Notes: generated by a model from the sequence alone, not told the origin. Positions 15,169 to 23,516 are shown, numbered from the stretch's first letter. The stretch: DNA of 32,496 bases from an uncultured Bacteroidales bacterium (GCA_903845055.1 CAIMWF010000096.1:1-32496); one strand, 5' to 3'. Program-made: numbers and translations.

Positions 15169-15879
15169 ATGCAGCTGTTTTATGTCACCGGTATTGAAGG
15201 CAACGCCTGCGTGCTGGGCGAAGAGGAATCGTGGCATTGTGTCAGGGTGCTCCGCCTGAATGTAGGTGCGCTGATCGACATCACCGACGGTCTTGGAAAA
15301 TTTTACCAGGGACGGCTGGCGAAGGTCCACCACAAGGGCTGCCTGGTGGAGATCGTGAAGGTGACTGCCCGCGAACATCGCAGGCCCTGGCGCCTGCACG
15401 TGGCGATGGCCCCCACCAAGAACATCGAACGATTCGAATGGTTCCTTGAAAAAGCGACCGAGATCGGGGTCGATGAGATCGGCATCCTCCTCTGCGAACA
15501 TTCCGAACGCAAGGTGGTGAAGCAGCAGCGGCTTGAAAAGGTACTGGTGGCGGCCATGAAGCAATCGCTGAAATGCTGGCTTCCAAAACTCAACGAACCG
15601 GTGAATTTCAAAAATTTTGTAAAACAACCCTTTACCGGGCAGAAGATGATCGCCTGGTGTGAAACCGGCCTGGAATCGGAGCTGCCCGATCTTTACCAAA
15701 AGGGATCCGATGTCCTGGTCCTCATTGGACCCGAAGGGGACTTTTCGAAAGCGGAGGTCGACCTTGCGCTGCAGTCGGGCTTTATCCCGGTGAGCCTGGG
15801 CGACAGCCGGCTGCGTACCGAAACCGCGGGAATTGTGTGTTGTGACACGATTGAGATACTGAATAAGGTAGCGAGGTAG
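15169..15879 (+). CDS. rsmE: 16S rRNA (uracil-1498-N3)-methyltransferase RsmE
   Basis: This 236-residue SPOUT-class methyltransferase uses SAM to methylate U1498 of 16S rRNA. The N-terminal PUA-like barrel begins MQLFYVTGIEGNACVLGEEE. The trefoil-knot SAM site is seen as LIGPEGDFSKAEVDLA and VSLGDSRLRTETAGI, both family signatures. The length is normal for Bacteroidota. The last residues, KVAR, and the stop codon come from an octamer tandem repeat (15866-15904), so the native C-terminus has been overwritten there. The downstream gene begins 61 bases later on the same strand. Confidence 0.95.
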   Translation: MQLFYVTGIEGNACVLGEEESWHCVRVLRLNVGALIDITDGLGKFYQGRLAKVHHKGCLVEIVKVTAREHRRPWRLHVAMAPTKNIERFEWFLEKATEIGVDEIGILLCEHSERKVVKQQRLEKVLVAAMKQSLKCWLPKLNEPVNFKNFVKQPFTGQKMIAWCETGLESELPDLYQKGSDVLVLIGPEGDFSKAEVDLALQSGFIPVSLGDSRLRTETAGIVCCDTIEILNKVAR

Positions 15880-15904
15880 CGAGGTAGCGAAATGGCGAAA
15901 AGCG
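15866..15904. repeat. Octamer tandem repeat over the rsmE stop
   Basis: The units are AGGTAGCG x3, then AAATGGCG and a partial AAAAGCG. The stop TAG of rsmE (15877-15879) lies inside the second unit. Similar arrays occur at 16613-16642 and 19459-19490. Confidence 0.85.
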
Positions 15905-15913
15905 ACATCTCGT

Positions 15914-15940
15914 AATTTTTAATTTTTAATTTTTAATTAA
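15914..15940. repeat. AATTTTT heptamer repeat before the DUF4159 gene
   Basis: Three AATTTTT units followed by AATTAA end directly at the ATG at 15941. This low-complexity array forms the whole immediate upstream region, so no Shine-Dalgarno site is possible; AT-rich leaders of this kind are common in Bacteroidota. Confidence 0.75.
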
Positions 15941-16618
15941 ATGTTTAACCAAATAAAACATATTTTCCTGTCAGCCCTCCTGTGTCCCCTGATCATGCTG
16001 ACTTTTACGTCGTTTTCTCCGCCTTCGTTCCAGATCGGGCTGCTGAAATACGCAGGGGGAGGCGACTGGTATGCAAACCCGACATCACTGCCGAACCTGG
16101 TGAAATTCGCCAACCGCAACCTTTCCACCAACATCAGCGAAGATGTTGCCACAGTGGATGTGGGCAGCCCGGAGATCGCGAATTATCCCTTCCTGCACAT
16201 GACCGGGCACGGCAATGTGGTCTTTTCCGACCAGGAATTGCAGAACCTGCGGAATTACCTCATCGGCGGCGGTTTCCTGCACATCGACGACAATTATGGC
16301 ATGGACAAGTATATCCGTCCTCAGTTGAAACGGCTCTTCCCCGAACTCGAACTGCTCGAACTCCCCTTCGATCACCCGATCTACCACCAGCATTATAATT
16401 TTCGCACCGGGCTTCCCAAGATCCACGAACACGACGGCAAACCGGCCCAGGGTTTCGGACTCGTTTATGAAGGCAGGCTGGTGGTGTTCTACTCCTACGA
16501 ATGCGACCTGGGCGACGGCTGGGAAGACGCGGCGGTTCACGGCGATTCGGAGGCCACAAGGATGAAGGCGCTGCAAATGGGGGCGAATTTGTTGCAATAT
16601 GTGTTTACAACGAAGTAG
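15941..16618 (+). CDS. DUF4159 domain protein
   Basis: This 225-residue exported protein has a signal peptide at about residues 1-28 (FLSALLCPLIMLTFTSFS). The rest is a DUF4159 domain: QIGLLKYAGGGDWYANPTSL, PFLHMTGHGNVVFSDQE, then LRNYLIGGGFLHIDDNYGMD and VFYSYECDLGDGWED. The GGGFLHIDDN segment resembles the ThuA/GATase1-like fold assigned to this family. Its role is unknown. DUF4159 genes usually sit near MoxR/DUF58 loci, but here it lies between rsmE and an Hdr-like operon. The stop TAG is part of an octamer repeat. Confidence 0.9.
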   Translation: MFNQIKHIFLSALLCPLIMLTFTSFSPPSFQIGLLKYAGGGDWYANPTSLPNLVKFANRNLSTNISEDVATVDVGSPEIANYPFLHMTGHGNVVFSDQELQNLRNYLIGGGFLHIDDNYGMDKYIRPQLKRLFPELELLELPFDHPIYHQHYNFRTGLPKIHEHDGKPAQGFGLVYEGRLVVFYSYECDLGDGWEDAAVHGDSEATRMKALQMGANLLQYVFTTK

Positions 16619-16642
16619 CGAAGTAGCGAGGTAGCGAAATGG
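16613..16642. repeat. Octamer tandem repeat over the DUF4159 gene stop
   Basis: The units are AAGTAGCG x2, AGGTAGCG and a partial AAATGG. The stop TAG (16616-16618) lies in the first unit. It is the same octamer family as at rsmE and hdrA. Confidence 0.85.
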
Positions 16643-16663
16643 AAAAAAAAAATAAAACGCCTG

Positions 16664-17377
16664 ATGGGGAAATTGTTTGAGAGGCTTTCGGGGGATGTGC
16701 GGTTTGTGGAGGGGCTGAAGGCCTGCCTTAATTGCGGCACGTGCACGGCCATCTGTCCCGCTGCTGAATTCTACGACTACCAGCCGCGGCAGGTTGTCGA
16801 CATCCTGCAGACCCGCGACGAAAAGAAGATCGAAGCCCTGCTGAAAAGCGAGACCATCTGGTATTGCGGCGAGTGTATGTCGTGCGTAACCAGGTGCCCG
16901 CGGGGCAACGCCCCGGGGCTGCTGATCATGGCCCTCCGGTCGCTTTCGCAGGAGACCGGGTATTTTACCGAGTCGGAGAAAGGTCGTCAGCAACTGACCA
17001 TCAAACGCACCGTGGGCGAGTGGATCCTGAAATACGGTTACTGCCTTTACCCATCGGAGATCCTCCCTGAGACACACCCCGAGCAGGGGCCCATTTGGGA
17101 ATGGGAACACAAGCACCTGGATGAGGTGATGCACCGGCTGGGTGCCAACTACAGGAAGACAGGCCCAGGGATTCTCCGCAGTATTCCGCAGGAGGACCTG
17201 GACGAGGTGAAGCGGATTTTCGACGAGACCGGCGGCACGGAACGGTTCAGCCAGATCGAGGAATTTTCAAAACAAAAGGCCGGTGAAATGGGGATCACCC
17301 TCGGCGGGGGACTTGACAATGATTACATCCGACACATCTATACCACGAACAACGGGGAACACATACGCAAAAAATGA
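16664..17377 (+). CDS. hdrC: HdrC-like iron-sulfur subunit (sHdrC1-like)
   Basis: This 237-residue soluble electron-transfer subunit carries two [4Fe-4S] motifs: C21-C24-C27-C31 (CLNCGTCTAICP) and C68-C71-C74-C78 (CGECMSCVTRCP). A long C-terminal extension follows (about 90-237), including GANYRKTGPGILRSIP and LDEVKRIFDETGG. HdrC normally passes electrons between HdrA and HdrB. It opens a tightly packed operon: its stop overlaps the hdrB ATG by 4 bases (17374-17377). Length and gene order match the first HdrC of sHdr-type clusters better than the short methanogen HdrC. Confidence 0.88.
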   Translation: MGKLFERLSGDVRFVEGLKACLNCGTCTAICPAAEFYDYQPRQVVDILQTRDEKKIEALLKSETIWYCGECMSCVTRCPRGNAPGLLIMALRSLSQETGYFTESEKGRQQLTIKRTVGEWILKYGYCLYPSEILPETHPEQGPIWEWEHKHLDEVMHRLGANYRKTGPGILRSIPQEDLDEVKRIFDETGGTERFSQIEEFSKQKAGEMGITLGGGLDNDYIRHIYTTNNGEHIRKK

Positions 17378-18453
17378 ACATCGGGGGAAAACGGCATATC
17401 TGGAAAGATTACCAGAAGGAGATCGCGGGCGACCGTTTTTTTTACGTACGCAGCTGCGTGCGCCAGAATTTTTTCCCCGGCTCAGAAAAGACCTTCCTGC
17501 GCATCATGAAGGAGGAACTCGGCAAGGATGTATTTGAAAATGCAGCCCACACCACCTGCTCGGGCATCGGCTACCACAGTGATGTGGTGCCCTTCGAAAC
17601 CACCATGACCATGGTGGCCAGGCAGTTCGCCCTGATGACCGAAGCGGGGTATGAGAATTTCACCACCTCCTGCATCACCTCGTTCGGTCTGTACAACGAA
17701 ATACTCGAAACCTGGCACCATTTCCCCGATGTGGAGGCACGCATCCGCGAACACCTTCACCGGGCCACAGGGCGCACCTTCAACAAGCCCGCCAACGTAT
17801 CACACGCCAGCGATGTCATCTTTAAATTCAGGAAGGAGATCGGGGCACCCGGCAACTTCAGGCTGGTCAGCAAAAAAACGGGCAAACCGCTGCAGGTGGT
17901 TGAGCACATCGGGTGCCACTATGCGAAGATGTTCCCCTCAAAGGGGGTCGGGGGCGCCGAATACCCCTATGTGCTTACGGGCATGATCGAAGAATGGGGC
18001 GGCGAGGTGATCGACTACCCCGAAAGAAGGCACTGTTGCGGGTTTGGCTTCCGGCAATACCTGGTGCAGGCGAACCGCGGCTATTCCATCTCCTGCACCA
18101 AAAAGAAATTTGATTCCATGGCACCGTACAAACCAGATTTCATCCTGACGAACTGCCCGGGCTGCCCTATGTTCCTCGACCGGTGGCAATACGCCCTGAG
18201 TGAGATGAAGGGAACCACCTACGGCGAAAACGGGCTTGGAATCCCGGTGCTGACCTATGAAGAGCTGGCAGGCATGATCCTGGGGTATGATCCCTGGGAC
18301 CTTGGATTGCAGGTTCACCAGGTACCGGTTGAACCGCTGCTTGACAAGATCGGCATCCCCTATGATCCGGGTCGCAAATTCCTGACCATGGATGGAAAGC
18401 CGATGGGGCAGCCATTGGCGCCCTCTCATCTTAAATTCTACAAACATGTATAA
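17374..18453 (+). CDS. hdrB: HdrB-like subunit with one intact CCG domain
   Basis: This 359-residue subunit belongs to the heterodisulfide reductase B family. The C-terminal CCG motif is complete: IGCHY, then RRHCCGFGF and TNCPGCPMF, giving the five cysteines that hold a noncubane [4Fe-4S] cluster. The N-terminal copy is degenerate: only C28 (VRSC), C62 (TTCSGIG) and C100 (TSCITSFG) remain, without the CC pair or the CxxC. One noncubane cluster is therefore predicted, not two. Translation is coupled to hdrC upstream by ATGA and to hdrA downstream by an 8-base overlap. The substrate (disulfide, persulfide or quinone-linked thiol) cannot be read from the sequence. Confidence 0.87.
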   Translation: MNIGGKRHIWKDYQKEIAGDRFFYVRSCVRQNFFPGSEKTFLRIMKEELGKDVFENAAHTTCSGIGYHSDVVPFETTMTMVARQFALMTEAGYENFTTSCITSFGLYNEILETWHHFPDVEARIREHLHRATGRTFNKPANVSHASDVIFKFRKEIGAPGNFRLVSKKTGKPLQVVEHIGCHYAKMFPSKGVGGAEYPYVLTGMIEEWGGEVIDYPERRHCCGFGFRQYLVQANRGYSISCTKKKFDSMAPYKPDFILTNCPGCPMFLDRWQYALSEMKGTTYGENGLGIPVLTYEELAGMILGYDPWDLGLQVHQVPVEPLLDKIGIPYDPGRKFLTMDGKPMGQPLAPSHLKFYKHV

Positions 18454-19480
18454 AAATATCATCATCGTCGGCGGCGGGATTGCGGGGATGGCCGCCGCCG
18501 CGGCACTTTCCGAAATAGGCATGGAGGTAACCGTGCTCGAAAGGGAAAAGCTTCCAGGCGGGCATGTCAGAAGCTGGGACCGGCTTTTCCCGACCCTCCG
18601 TGCTGCCAAGGAGGTGCTGGACTTTCTCAATAAAAGTCTCGGCCTGCTAACCGAGATCATCTGCGACATCGAAGTCGGTTCCATCGTACCGACTCCCGGC
18701 GGGTACACCATCCATTGCACCAATGGTGACATCTTCACAACCGGTTGCCTGGTGCTGGCCACGGGTTATGATCTCTTCGACGCGCGGAAAAAGGAGGAAT
18801 ACGGTTTTGGCATCTACGAAAATGTGATCACCTCCGCCGACCTTGAAAAAATCTTCCGTGAAGGCAATCAGGTCACCACCTGCGGGGGGCAAGTTCCCAG
18901 GCGCGTTGGAATCATCCACTGCGTGGGCTCCCGCGACGAAAAAGTGGGTAACATCTATTGTTCCAAGGTTTGCTGTGTTACCGGGGTCAAACAGGCCATC
19001 GAGATCAGGCAGATGCTTCCCGACTGCGAGATCTTTTCCTTTTACATGGATCTCCGCATGTACGACCGCCATTTCGAAGAGCTTTACTTTGAAGCCCAGC
19101 AAAAGTGGAATGTGAATTTTATCCGCGGGCGCCTCTCCGAATGCGCCGAAAACCCGGATCATTCGATCATCCTGAAAACGGAGGATACGCTCACCGGGCA
19201 TCCACTGAAACTGACGGTCGACCTGGTGGTGCTCCTTGTTGGCTTTGTTCCCGGAAGTTCCGCCAGGAAGATCACCGGGAGCCTCGGGTTGCTACAGGGA
19301 ACGGATGGCTTTTTATTGCCGGCCGATGAACACACCGCCGGCAACAGGACCCTGCTCCCCGGGGTTTTTCTTGCAGGGGCGGTGAAAGGCCCTGCCTGCG
19401 TGGTCGATACCATTGCCGATGGAAGGGCGACGGCGGTGGAGGTGTACAGGTATATGAAACATAGCGAGGTAGCGAAATAG
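18446..19480 (+). CDS. hdrA: Short HdrA/QmoA-like FAD protein
   Basis: This 344-residue flavoprotein starts at ATG 18446, just before the FAD-binding Rossmann motif (IIIVGGGIAGMAAAAALSE). An in-frame ATG at 18392 would lie inside hdrB. VLEREKLPGGH continues the FAD site. The HdrA-specific cysteine motif is present: CVGSRDEKVGNIYCSKVCC, followed by VTGVKQA. The C-terminal signature is GPACVVDTIADGRA. There is no ferredoxin domain and no inserted ferredoxin loop, so it is much shorter than methanogen HdrA (about 650 residues) and matches the length of sHdrA or QmoA. It is expected to be the electron-branching or hub subunit. The last residues and stop come from an octamer repeat. Confidence 0.88.
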   Translation: MYKNIIIVGGGIAGMAAAAALSEIGMEVTVLEREKLPGGHVRSWDRLFPTLRAAKEVLDFLNKSLGLLTEIICDIEVGSIVPTPGGYTIHCTNGDIFTTGCLVLATGYDLFDARKKEEYGFGIYENVITSADLEKIFREGNQVTTCGGQVPRRVGIIHCVGSRDEKVGNIYCSKVCCVTGVKQAIEIRQMLPDCEIFSFYMDLRMYDRHFEELYFEAQQKWNVNFIRGRLSECAENPDHSIILKTEDTLTGHPLKLTVDLVVLLVGFVPGSSARKITGSLGLLQGTDGFLLPADEHTAGNRTLLPGVFLAGAVKGPACVVDTIADGRATAVEVYRYMKHSEVAK

Positions 19481-19490
19481 CGAAAAATCG
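19459..19490. repeat. Octamer tandem repeat over the hdrA stop
   Basis: The units are ACATAGCG, AGGTAGCG, AAATAGCG and AAAAATCG. The hdrA stop TAG (19478-19480) lies in the third unit, and the next gene starts at 19495. It is the same octamer family as the two upstream arrays. Confidence 0.8.
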
Positions 19491-19494
19491 GAAA

Positions 19495-19827
19495 ATGATA
19501 CATTTCGGGTATGGTGTGATGGCGGATGCGACGACGGATTATGACCGGAACGACAGGCGTATTGCCGAATACCTGCTGGAGCATGAGCCTTCGGTGAACC
19601 TGTGCATCGGGTGCGGAAGTTGTACGGCTGCCTGTTCAACGGGCCGGATGGTCGAATTCAACATCCGCAGGCTGCATACCCTGATCCGCAGGGGTGAAAC
19701 CCTGAAATTGAAGAAAGAAATCATGAAGTGCATGTTCTGCGGCAAATGCCAGCTGGTTTGTCCCAGGGGCGTAAACCTGCGCAATGTAATACTTACCATC
19801 AACCGTGCCCTTGAGCAAACAGGATGA
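19495..19827 (+). CDS. Small HdrC-like ferredoxin subunit (sHdrC2-like)
   Basis: This 110-residue protein has two [4Fe-4S] binding motifs: C37-C40-C43-C47 (CIGCGSCTAAC) and C79-C82-C85-C89 (CMFCGKCQLVCP). This is the compact HdrC form without extension. It follows hdrA after 14 bases and overlaps the membrane subunit by ATGA (19824-19827), so the two are translationally coupled and probably interact. Its likely role is wiring the soluble HdrA/B/C module to the membrane protein. Confidence 0.88.
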   Translation: MIHFGYGVMADATTDYDRNDRRIAEYLLEHEPSVNLCIGCGSCTAACSTGRMVEFNIRRLHTLIRRGETLKLKKEIMKCMFCGKCQLVCPRGVNLRNVILTINRALEQTG

Positions 19828-21707
19828 TCAATTTTAACCTTTTCGTTCTCCCCTTTTTCCTGGGACTGATCTACGTGGTGTTCGCCATCGGGCGAAGCTG
19901 GTACCGCTGGATCAGGTCGTTGCCGGCAAGTGACAAGGTCAGGCTGACCACCATGTTCCGCCAACCACGCCAGGTGCTCCTGGCCCTCGGCGAGGTCTGC
20001 ACGGAGGCACTTCTTCACCGGCGGATGTGGAAACGAAATCCCCTGCTGGGCTACATGCACATGAGCTTCGCCCTGGGCTGGTTCCTGCTCATTGTTTGCG
20101 GCAACCTCGAAAGCCGCTATTACAGCGGGTCGCACCTTAACGCACCCTATTACCCGATCTTCCTGAAGTTTTTCATCCATGACCGTTTGGTCATCTTTTT
20201 CGAGGTCTTTTCGGTGCCCGGTTTTTTCCGGTTCCTGATGGACCTTCTGCTCCTGTTCGTCTTAAGCGGGTTGGTGCTGGCCATGGTCAAACGCAAAAGA
20301 TCAAAATGGTTCGGGCTGAAACGGACCGCTGAATTTCAGCTCACCGATGTCGTTTCGCTGACCTGCCTGTGGCTGATTTTTCCCATGCGGTTGCTGGCCG
20401 AGAGTTTTACAGCGGGATATTACGGAAGCGGCGGCGGCTTTCTCACCCAGTCGCTTGGGAACCTTGTGATGACGGTCATGCCCTTTACCTCCGAATACAT
20501 TCCCTACTCGATGTGGTGGGGATATTCGCTGGTGCTGGGGCTGTTTTTCATTACCCTGCCCTATACGCGGTACATGCATATCCCAACCGAGGTTCTGCTG
20601 ATCTTTTTCCGTCATGCCGGCATCCGGCCGAAGAAATGGTATTCCGGATTCTCCGATGCGGAGGTGCTGGCATGTTCGCGCTGCGGCGTATGCATCGACG
20701 TATGCCCGCTCAATGAGGCCGGGATCGTTGATGCCCAGGCAGTCTATTTTATACGGGGCTTGCGCGACCAATATGTGCCGGAATCCGTTTCACGCATGTG
20801 CCTGTTGTGCGGGCGCTGCCAGGAGGCTTGCCCGGTGGGCCTCCACACCGATTCGCTCCGGCTGATCAAACGCAGGGAACTGGTGTCGGGACAGGAAACG
20901 GACTTCTCCTGGCTTGCCAGCGCCGCCCCGGGACCGGTTGCCCTGGAAACCCGCCACATCCCGCGGCAGGCTGAAGTGGCCTATTTTGCCGGGTGCATGT
21001 CGCACCTCACCCCCGCTGTTATCCGGTCGATGCGCAGAATCATGGACCAGGCCGGGATCAACTGGGTACAACTGGATGAAGACGGGAGCGTTTGCTGCGG
21101 GCGGCCGCTGATGGTCGCCGGCAAGGATACACAAGCCAGCCAGCTTATGGAATTCAATAAAAACCAGGTGCTTGCGACCGGTGCAAGACTGCTGGTCACC
21201 TCCTGCCCCATCTGTTACCGGGTATTCCGTGAAGACTACAACCTGCCTGTCAGGATACAGCATCATTCGCAGTTCATCCTTGACCTCGTGAAAACGGGAA
21301 AAATACCGCTGCAGGCACATTTCAGAAAAGTTGCCTATCACGATCCCTGCGACCTGGGTCGCGGCTCGGGAGTTTATGAAGCACCACGGGAATTGCTGAC
21401 AAAAATCGCTGACCTTGTTGAGGTGGGACAGGACGCCCACAACGCACAGTGCTGCGGCGGAAGCCTGGGAATCTTCACGGCAACGCAGGAGCAGCGGAAC
21501 GATATGGCCGCCGCTGCCCTGGATGTGCTTCTTGAAAATCAGCCTGAAGTGCTGGCAACCGCGTGCCCGCTGTGTAAAAAGACCTTTGCAAAACAATCAC
21601 CGGTCCCGGTGAAGGATATCGCCGAGCTGGTGTGCGATGCGATGCCTAACCCTGTTTACTGCTCCGCTTCCGGTCAATCTCGTCGAGCAGGATCTTACGC
21701 AACCTGA
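19824..21707 (+). CDS. Membrane-bound HdrDE/EMO-like iron-sulfur oxidoreductase
   Basis: This 627-residue protein fuses three modules. The N-terminal membrane domain (about 1-260) has roughly five helices, including GYMHMSFALGWFLLIV and YTRYMHIPTEVLL, whose histidines are candidate heme b ligands as in NarI/HdrE. Next is a 2x[4Fe-4S] domain (CSRCGVCIDVCP, CLLCGRCQEACP). Last are two CCG domains: FAGCMSH, SVCCGRP and SCPICYR; then DPCDLGRG, AQCCGGSLG and ACPLCKK. This layout is that of EMO/EtfD, HmeD-type and TmcB-like quinone oxidoreductases, so it probably exchanges electrons between the Hdr module and menaquinone. Its last 20 codons overlap typA on the other strand. Confidence 0.9.
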   Translation: MINFNLFVLPFFLGLIYVVFAIGRSWYRWIRSLPASDKVRLTTMFRQPRQVLLALGEVCTEALLHRRMWKRNPLLGYMHMSFALGWFLLIVCGNLESRYYSGSHLNAPYYPIFLKFFIHDRLVIFFEVFSVPGFFRFLMDLLLLFVLSGLVLAMVKRKRSKWFGLKRTAEFQLTDVVSLTCLWLIFPMRLLAESFTAGYYGSGGGFLTQSLGNLVMTVMPFTSEYIPYSMWWGYSLVLGLFFITLPYTRYMHIPTEVLLIFFRHAGIRPKKWYSGFSDAEVLACSRCGVCIDVCPLNEAGIVDAQAVYFIRGLRDQYVPESVSRMCLLCGRCQEACPVGLHTDSLRLIKRRELVSGQETDFSWLASAAPGPVALETRHIPRQAEVAYFAGCMSHLTPAVIRSMRRIMDQAGINWVQLDEDGSVCCGRPLMVAGKDTQASQLMEFNKNQVLATGARLLVTSCPICYRVFREDYNLPVRIQHHSQFILDLVKTGKIPLQAHFRKVAYHDPCDLGRGSGVYEAPRELLTKIADLVEVGQDAHNAQCCGGSLGIFTATQEQRNDMAAAALDVLLENQPEVLATACPLCKKTFAKQSPVPVKDIAELVCDAMPNPVYCSASGQSRRAGSYAT

Positions 21708-23478
21708 TCGATTTCGGGGTAACCTCCACGTATTCGTCGCCTTTGATGTATTCCATCGATTCCTCGAGCGAAAACTTCGTAGCGGGATAGATCACCGCCT
21801 TGTCGTCGGAACCCGAAGCCCTCACGTTGGAGAGTTTCTTGGTCTTGTTTACATTGATCACGATATCATCGCTGCGGGTACTCTCGCCGATCACCTGTCC
21901 GTTGTAAACATCCTCGAAGGGTTCGATGAAGAATTTGCCGCGGTCCTGCAACTTGTCGATGGCATAGGTGATAGCCAGCCCGGTGTACATCGAAATGAGC
22001 GACCCGTTGTTGCGGCCCTGCATGTCGCCTTTCCAGGGCTGGTATTCCTTGAAACGATGCGCCATGACGGCTTCGCCCTCGGTGGCGGTCAGCACGGGGT
22101 TCCGCAGCCCGATCAGCCCGCGGGCGGGGATGTCGAACTCGAGGATCACCCGGTCGCGCTTGTGTTCCATGTGAACCATGTCGCCCTTGCGCCGGCTTAC
22201 CAGTTCGATGACCTTGCCTGCGAAGGGTTCGGGCACCTGCACTTTAAGGAGTTCGATCGGTTCGCATTTCTGCCCGTCGATTTCACGGGTGAGGATCTGG
22301 GGCTGTCCCAGCTGGAATTCATACCCTTCGCGGCGCATGGTCTCAACGAGGATCGCAAGGTGCAGGATGCCCCTTCCGAAAACCTGGAAACGATCGGGCG
22401 AATCCATCTCTTCAACCCGGAGTGCCAGGTTTTTCTCGGTTTCTTTGAAAAGCCGTTCACGGATATGGCGGGAAGTGACATAGGTGCCCTCCTTGCCTGC
22501 GAATGGCGAGTTATTGATGGTAAAGAGCATGCTCATGGTGGGCTCGTCGACACTGATGGGCGACATTCCCTCCGGGTTTTCGAAATCGGCGATGGTATCC
22601 CCGATGTCAAAATTCTCAGGACCGAGGATAGCGCAGATCTCGCCGGCGCCCACCTCGAATTTGACCTTCTCTTTGCTGAGTCCTTCAAACAGGTAAAGTT
22701 CCTTGATCACCGATTTGACAATGGTGCGGTCGTTCTTCACAAGACAGATCGGCATGCCGGCTTTAACCGAGCCCCGGGTAATGCGCCCTACGGCGATCCT
22801 GCCCACGTACGAGGAGTAATCCAGCGAACTGATCTGCATCTGCAGCGTGCCCGGCAGTTGCACCGGGGCGGGAATATGTTCAATGATCTGGTCGAGCAGG
22901 TAACTCACATCGGTGGTTTCGTTGCGCCAGTCGTCCGACATCCACCCATTTTTGGACGAGCCATACACGGTCGGGAAATTAAGCTGGTCTTCACTGGCAT
23001 CCAGGCTGAACATCAGGTCGAACATCGCCTCCTGCACCTCGTCGGGGGCGCAGTTGGGCTTATCCACCTTGTTGATCACGACGATTGGTTTTTTGCCGAG
23101 TTCAAGCGCTTTCTGCAATACAAAACGGGTCTGGGGCATGGGGCCTTCAAAGGCGTCGACCAGGATCAGTACGCCGTCGGCCATGTTGAGCACGCGCTCA
23201 ACCTCCCCGCCGAAGTCGGAGTGACCAGGGGTATCGATGATGTTGATTTTAATTCCCTTGTACCTGACGGAAACATTTTTCGATAAGATCGTAATGCCTC
23301 GCTCGCGTTCCAGGTCGTTTGAATCGAGGATCAATTCCCCGACATCCTGGTTGTCGCGGAACAGACGTACCTGGTGCAATATCCTGTCAACCAGCGTTGT
23401 TTTGCCGTGGTCGACATGGGCTATGATTGCGATATTTCTGATCTCCTGCATTTTAAATGAATAAGGTGGCTGTTTCAA
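21646..23478 (-). CDS. typA: Ribosome-associated GTPase TypA/BipA
   Basis: This 610-residue translational GTPase has all G motifs: IAHVDHGKTTLVDR (G1), DTPGHSDFGGEVER (G3) and VVINKVDKP (G4). The BipA-specific C-terminal half (VTPKSIRLRKILL, GQVIGESTRSDDI) separates it from EF-G and LepA. It acts on 50S assembly and stress adaptation. The 3' end (21646-21707) overlaps the convergent membrane Hdr gene by 62 bases. A strong Bacteroidota promoter lies just upstream at 23487-23516. Confidence 0.97.
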   Translation of the reverse strand: MKQPPYSFKMQEIRNIAIIAHVDHGKTTLVDRILHQVRLFRDNQDVGELILDSNDLERERGITILSKNVSVRYKGIKINIIDTPGHSDFGGEVERVLNMADGVLILVDAFEGPMPQTRFVLQKALELGKKPIVVINKVDKPNCAPDEVQEAMFDLMFSLDASEDQLNFPTVYGSSKNGWMSDDWRNETTDVSYLLDQIIEHIPAPVQLPGTLQMQISSLDYSSYVGRIAVGRITRGSVKAGMPICLVKNDRTIVKSVIKELYLFEGLSKEKVKFEVGAGEICAILGPENFDIGDTIADFENPEGMSPISVDEPTMSMLFTINNSPFAGKEGTYVTSRHIRERLFKETEKNLALRVEEMDSPDRFQVFGRGILHLAILVETMRREGYEFQLGQPQILTREIDGQKCEPIELLKVQVPEPFAGKVIELVSRRKGDMVHMEHKRDRVILEFDIPARGLIGLRNPVLTATEGEAVMAHRFKEYQPWKGDMQGRNNGSLISMYTGLAITYAIDKLQDRGKFFIEPFEDVYNGQVIGESTRSDDIVINVNKTKKLSNVRASGSDDKAVIYPATKFSLEESMEYIKGDEYVEVTPKSIRLRKILLDEIDRKRSSKQG

Positions 23479-23486
23479 ATGGTTTG

Positions 23487-23516
23487 CAAAGGTACGCTAA
23501 TTATCAACGGAACAAA
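23487..23516 (-). promoter_or_regulatory. typA promoter
   Basis: On the minus strand, TTTG (23513-23516), 18 bases, then TACCTTTG (23487-23494) matches the Bacteroidota housekeeping promoter closely. The -7 box ends 8 bases before the ATG at 23478, so the leader is very short. Confidence 0.7.
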
